Shown: positions 62,721-64,000 of the stretch, one piece after another | Layout of the letters: every line of letters begins with the position of its first letter | Position numbering within the stretch: the stretch's first letter is position 1 | Assembly (NCBI RefSeq): GCF_029623395.1 | Contig: NZ_JAPYKK010000001.1 | Coordinates: 1-64,000 of the forward strand | Direction: 5' to 3' | Source of the DNA: Sphingomonas echinoides | Lineage (GTDB): Bacteria; Pseudomonadota; Alphaproteobacteria; Sphingomonadales; Sphingomonadaceae | DNA: 64,000 bases | Made by a program: the position numbers and the translations under genes | Notes under the pieces: generated by a model | Told to the model about the DNA's origin: nothing | The model's input: only the letters and a program-made list of their open reading frames with translations | The model's database searches: none

Positions 62721-63605
62721 TTAACCCTTGAGCACTTCCAGCAAGGTCGTGCCCAACTCACTCGGCGAAGCGGAAACGCGAATGCCTGCGCGCTCCATCG
62801 CCGCAATCTTGTCTTCCGCGCCACCCTGGCCGCCCGAGACGATCGCCCCGGCGTGACCCATGCGACGACCTGGAGGCGCCGTGCGGCCCGCGATGAAGCC
62901 GGCCATCGGCTTCTTGCGGCCACGCTTGGCCTCGTCGATCAGGAACTGCGCAGCCTCTTCCTCGGCCGAACCGCCGATTTCGCCGATCATGATGATCGAC
63001 TTGGTCGCGTCATCCGCAAGGAACAGCTCGAGCACGTCGATGAAGTTCGTGCCGTTGACCGGATCGCCACCGATGCCGACCGCGGTCGTCTGACCGAGAC
63101 CTGCGTTCGACGTCTGGAACACCGCCTCATAGGTGAGCGTGCCTGAACGGCTGACAACGCCGACCGAGCCCTGCTTGAAGATGCTACCGGGCATGATGCC
63201 GATCTTGCACTCGCCGGGGGTGAGGACGCCGGGGCAGTTCGGGCCGATCAGGCGCGACTTAGACCCCGACAGCGCGCGCTTGACGCGAACCATGTCGAGC
63301 ACCGGGATACCCTCGGTGATCGTGACGATCAGGGGGACCTGCGCGTCGATCGCCTCGAGGATCGAATCCGCCGCGAAGGGGGGCGGAACGTAGATCACGG
63401 ACGCGGTCGCGCCGGTCATCGCGACGGCCTCGGCCACGGTGTCATACACCGGCAGGTCGAGGTGAGTCGTGCCACCCTTGCCGGGCGTGACGCCGCCGAC
63501 CATCTGCGTGCCGTATTCCAGCGCCGCCTTGGTGTGGAAGCTGCCGGTTTCCCCGGTCATGCCCTGGGTGATAACCTTGGTGTTCTTGTCGACGAGGATG
63601 CTCAT
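62721..63605 (-). CDS. sucD: Succinate--CoA ligase (ADP/GDP-forming) subunit alpha
   Basis: 294 aa. CoA-binding N-terminus ([25 protein letters not shown] region) with GGVTPGKGG, the NCPG motif in [11 protein letters not shown], and the phosphohistidine loop [17 protein letters not shown]. Pairs with the beta subunit SucC to make succinate and NTP. sucC would often lie immediately upstream, but here that place is taken by mdh, so sucC must be elsewhere. Confidence 0.96.
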   Translation of the reverse strand: MSILVDKNTKVITQGMTGETGSFHTKAALEYGTQMVGGVTPGKGGTTHLDLPVYDTVAEAVAMTGATASVIYVPPPFAADSILEAIDAQVPLIVTITEGIPVLDMVRVKRALSGSKSRLIGPNCPGVLTPGECKIGIMPGSIFKQGSVGVVSRSGTLTYEAVFQTSNAGLGQTTAVGIGGDPVNGTNFIDVLELFLADDATKSIIMIGEIGGSAEEEAAQFLIDEAKRGRKKPMAGFIAGRTAPPGRRMGHAGAIVSGGQGGAEDKIAAMERAGIRVSASPSELGTTLLEVLKG

Positions 63606-63667
63606 GCAGCACTCTTCCTAATTAAGAGAATGCGGGGATCGCGCTGTCGCGCGCCCCGCAGAGAATA

Positions 63668-64000
<333 letters not shown>

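Overview
The window is a high-GC chromosomal segment of an alphaproteobacterium, most likely a sphingomonad (Sphingomonas or a close relative). The evidence is the overall gene content and order, the TonB receptor, the bS21/FKBP/LepA neighbourhood, the split glyQ/glyS pair, the mdh-sucD-sucA-sucB-lpdA block, and many short palindromic intergenic repeats. It looks like chromosome rather than phage or plasmid: I see no integrase, transposase, replication gene or CRISPR array.

Layout. 0-4.3 kb: the 3' part of a Tad/Flp pilus operon (cpaD, cpaE, tadB, tadC) and a small membrane/coiled-coil gene. 4.4-10.7 kb (minus): ppdK, glyS and glyQ, with palindromic repeat elements inserted in frame inside glyS. 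10.9-16.0 kb: two tandem TraB/GumN-like genes converging on a three-domain GH18-like/NodB/GT2 membrane protein. 16.2-23.2 kb: FprA-like reductase, tRNA-Pro(CGG), peroxiredoxin, lepA, FKBP isomerase, rpsU and cysS. 23.3-26.9 kb: nitroreductase diverging from a thiolase-SDR-thioesterase acyl-CoA operon, with a duplicated repeat and a chimeric relic ORF between thiolase and SDR. 27.3-30.3 kb: DEAD-box helicase, CSD-TM2 protein and a 2-hydroxyacid dehydrogenase.

30.5-33.1 kb is a patch of accessory genes, two of them unrecognised: a receiver-domain protein with Asn at the phospho-acceptor position, two unknowns and an NTF2-like protein. 33.2-34.9 kb carries class II DAHP synthase preceded in frame by an HTH domain and a perfect palindrome. 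35.2 kb has tRNA-Glu(CTC). 35.4-43.0 kb is a coherent accessory module: a siderophore-type TonB receptor diverging from an ABC ATPase, two DUF3526-type permeases and an M14 carboxypeptidase, the last four joined by 4-base stop/start overlaps. It is followed by a COG0523 (CobW-like) GTPase and DUF1826 pair behind a Zur-like palindrome. 45-56.3 kb holds a PAP2 phosphatase, a hybrid histidine kinase, a DODA-type dioxygenase, an ankyrin protein, an M20 peptidase, a double retropepsin-like protein, an Lhr-like helicase and a small lipoprotein.

56.4-64 kb (minus): the TCA segment mdh (cut by the window end), sucD, sucA, sucB, lpdA. It encodes malate dehydrogenase, succinyl-CoA synthetase alpha and all three 2-oxoglutarate dehydrogenase components. 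A broken GIY-YIG nuclease gene, flanked by direct palindromic repeats, sits between sucB and lpdA.

The strongest leads are the TonB/ABC-2/M14/COG0523 module, the HTH-DAHP synthase arrangement with its operator-like palindrome, the in-frame palindromes in glyS, the thiolase/SDR relic, and the dead GIY-YIG gene inside repeats. All family assignments come from reading motifs and have not been checked by database search.
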